Assembly (NCBI GenBank): GCA_001789355.1
Contig: MFZI01000039.1
Coordinates: 1,638 to 7,247, forward strand
Origin: Candidatus Roizmanbacteria bacterium RIFCSPHIGHO2_01_FULL_39_8
GTDB taxonomy: Bacteria > Patescibacteriota > Microgenomatia > UBA1406 > GWC2-37-13
Direction: 5' to 3'
DNA: 5,610 bases
Position 1 is the stretch's first letter. The number at the start of each line of letters is the position of its first letter. The notes beneath the pieces are model-generated. The model was not told where the DNA came from. It did no database searches and was given only the letters and a program-made list of their open reading frames with translations. The translations under genes were made by a program, and so were the position numbers. Below are positions 5,236 through 5,610 of the stretch, one piece after another.

Positions 5236-5493
5236 TTAACCGTACAAATTGCTGTGAGAATCGATAGAAACAAAAATTGTTTCTTGCGCTGTTCTTTTAA
5301 AAACTGCCCTGATATCACCTGTTACGCTAATACTTCGATAGCCTTCATATTTTCCTCTAAGAGAGTGGTTATTTAGTGTAGGATCAAATTCATCGTGGAT
5401 AAAAAGAGTCAATCTATCTTTAAATCTTTTCTTGATTTTTAAGGGTTGTTTTTTAAAACGTTTGAGAAATTCTTTGTGGTACTGGACGATCAT
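5236..5493 (-). CDS. YafQ/RelE-like mRNA interferase toxin
   Basis: An 85-residue toxin of the RelE/ParE superfamily, closest by eye to YafQ, a ribosome-dependent endoribonuclease that cleaves mRNA in the A site when its antitoxin is lost. It starts with the usual helical pair (FLKRFKKQPLKIKKRF, 9-24) and carries NHSLRGKYEGYRSISV (42-57), GDIRAVFK (59-66) and a terminal DSHSNLYG (78-85). By analogy with E. coli YafQ, His43, Asp60, His80 and Tyr84 would occupy active-site positions (YafQ His50, Asp67, His87 and Phe91); the equivalent of YafQ His63 is Ser56. Length is normal and no truncation is evident. ATG 5493 overlaps the antitoxin stop as ATGA, the standard coupling in such modules, and no Shine-Dalgarno sequence is present. 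Expression would be controlled by the antitoxin-toxin complex at a promoter outside the window. Confidence 0.9.
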   Translation of the reverse strand: MIVQYHKEFLKRFKKQPLKIKKRFKDRLTLFIHDEFDPTLNNHSLRGKYEGYRSISVTGDIRAVFKRTAQETIFVSIDSHSNLYG

Positions 5494-5610
5494 ATATTGT
5501 CTAGGTAGTCGATCGCTTGTTTTGTTGTTTTGAAGCGGGGAGAAAGATTGCGTCTTTTTTTAAGATCGTCCTCAACACGATCAAGTAGTTCTTCAAGTTC
5601 AGGAGTCATA
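5490..5610 (-). CDS. RelB/DinJ-like antitoxin, C-terminal part (runs off the right edge)
   Basis: The frame enters from the right edge and ends at TGA 5490-5492, overlapping the toxin ATG by four bases. The visible 39 residues begin at a Met codon (5607-5609) and read MTPELEELLDRVEDDLKK, then RRNLSPRFKTTKQAIDYLDNI. Acidic-helical tails ending in 'SP.F....eAi.yLd' are typical of the toxin-neutralising part of RelB/DinJ antitoxins, whose N-terminal ribbon-helix-helix DNA-binding domain would lie outside the window. The visible Met is therefore probably internal. It is also possible that it is the real start of a very short antitoxin. A DinJ-like partner fits the YafQ-like toxin downstream. Confidence 0.75.
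   Translation of the reverse strand, partial: MTPELEELLDRVEDDLKKRRNLSPRFKTTKQAIDYLDNI

Noticed and set aside
4414..5610. A DarTG toxin-antitoxin system
   Set aside because: The toxin is of the RelE/YafQ fold and not a DarT ADP-ribosyltransferase, and its antitoxin tail is already present and coupled by ATGA.
1..5610. CRISPR array, insertion sequence or att site
   Set aside because: No regularly spaced direct repeats, transposase motifs or tRNA-fragment duplications were seen; the region just after the tmRNA 3' end carries no integrase gene in this window.

Overview
The window (about 5.6 kb, AT-rich) reads as chromosomal bacterial DNA with short intergenic gaps, compact genes and almost no Shine-Dalgarno sequences. 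Together with a stand-alone GIY-YIG protein, a DinJ/YafQ-like toxin-antitoxin pair and a divergent tmRNA, this suggests a small-genome bacterium of the Patescibacteria (CPR) type. That placement is inference: no 16S gene or lineage marker is present. The antitoxin frame ends at TGA, which argues weakly against the CPR lineages that read TGA as glycine.

Left block (1-1828, minus strand): a GIY-YIG nuclease-family protein, a DinB/ClbS-fold protein and the N-terminal 290 residues of an NAD(P)-dependent aldehyde dehydrogenase that runs off the left edge. The first two are probably co-transcribed. The dehydrogenase has its own TATAAT immediately before its ATG.

Central block (1871-2894, plus strand): the trans-translation module, smpB followed by ssrA (tmRNA). 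The tmRNA folds by eye into the full two-ended architecture: tRNA-like ends with a G-U wobble at the third acceptor pair, long helix 2, four H-type pseudoknots and an encoded CCA. Its tag reading frame is unusually long (36 codons) and ends in YAFVS rather than an Ala-Ala type end. The smpB-ssrA spacer holds two strong hairpins, one ending three bases before the mature tmRNA 5' end.

Right block (2920-5610, minus strand): from the right edge, the tail of a RelB/DinJ-like antitoxin overlaps a YafQ/RelE-like toxin by ATGA. Then come a macro-domain protein with its own promoter, a VOC/glyoxalase-fold protein, and an inositol-monophosphatase-family protein that overlaps the VOC gene and has Glu at two positions normally Asp.

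A recurring theme is that -10 boxes (TATAAT, TATAAT, TATAAT, TACAAT, TAGAAT) sit 6 to 15 bases before start codons. This implies leaderless or nearly leaderless mRNAs, and it was used here to choose several starts. The best candidates for something undescribed are the long tmRNA tag, the way its stop codon is folded, and the structured leader ahead of the tmRNA.
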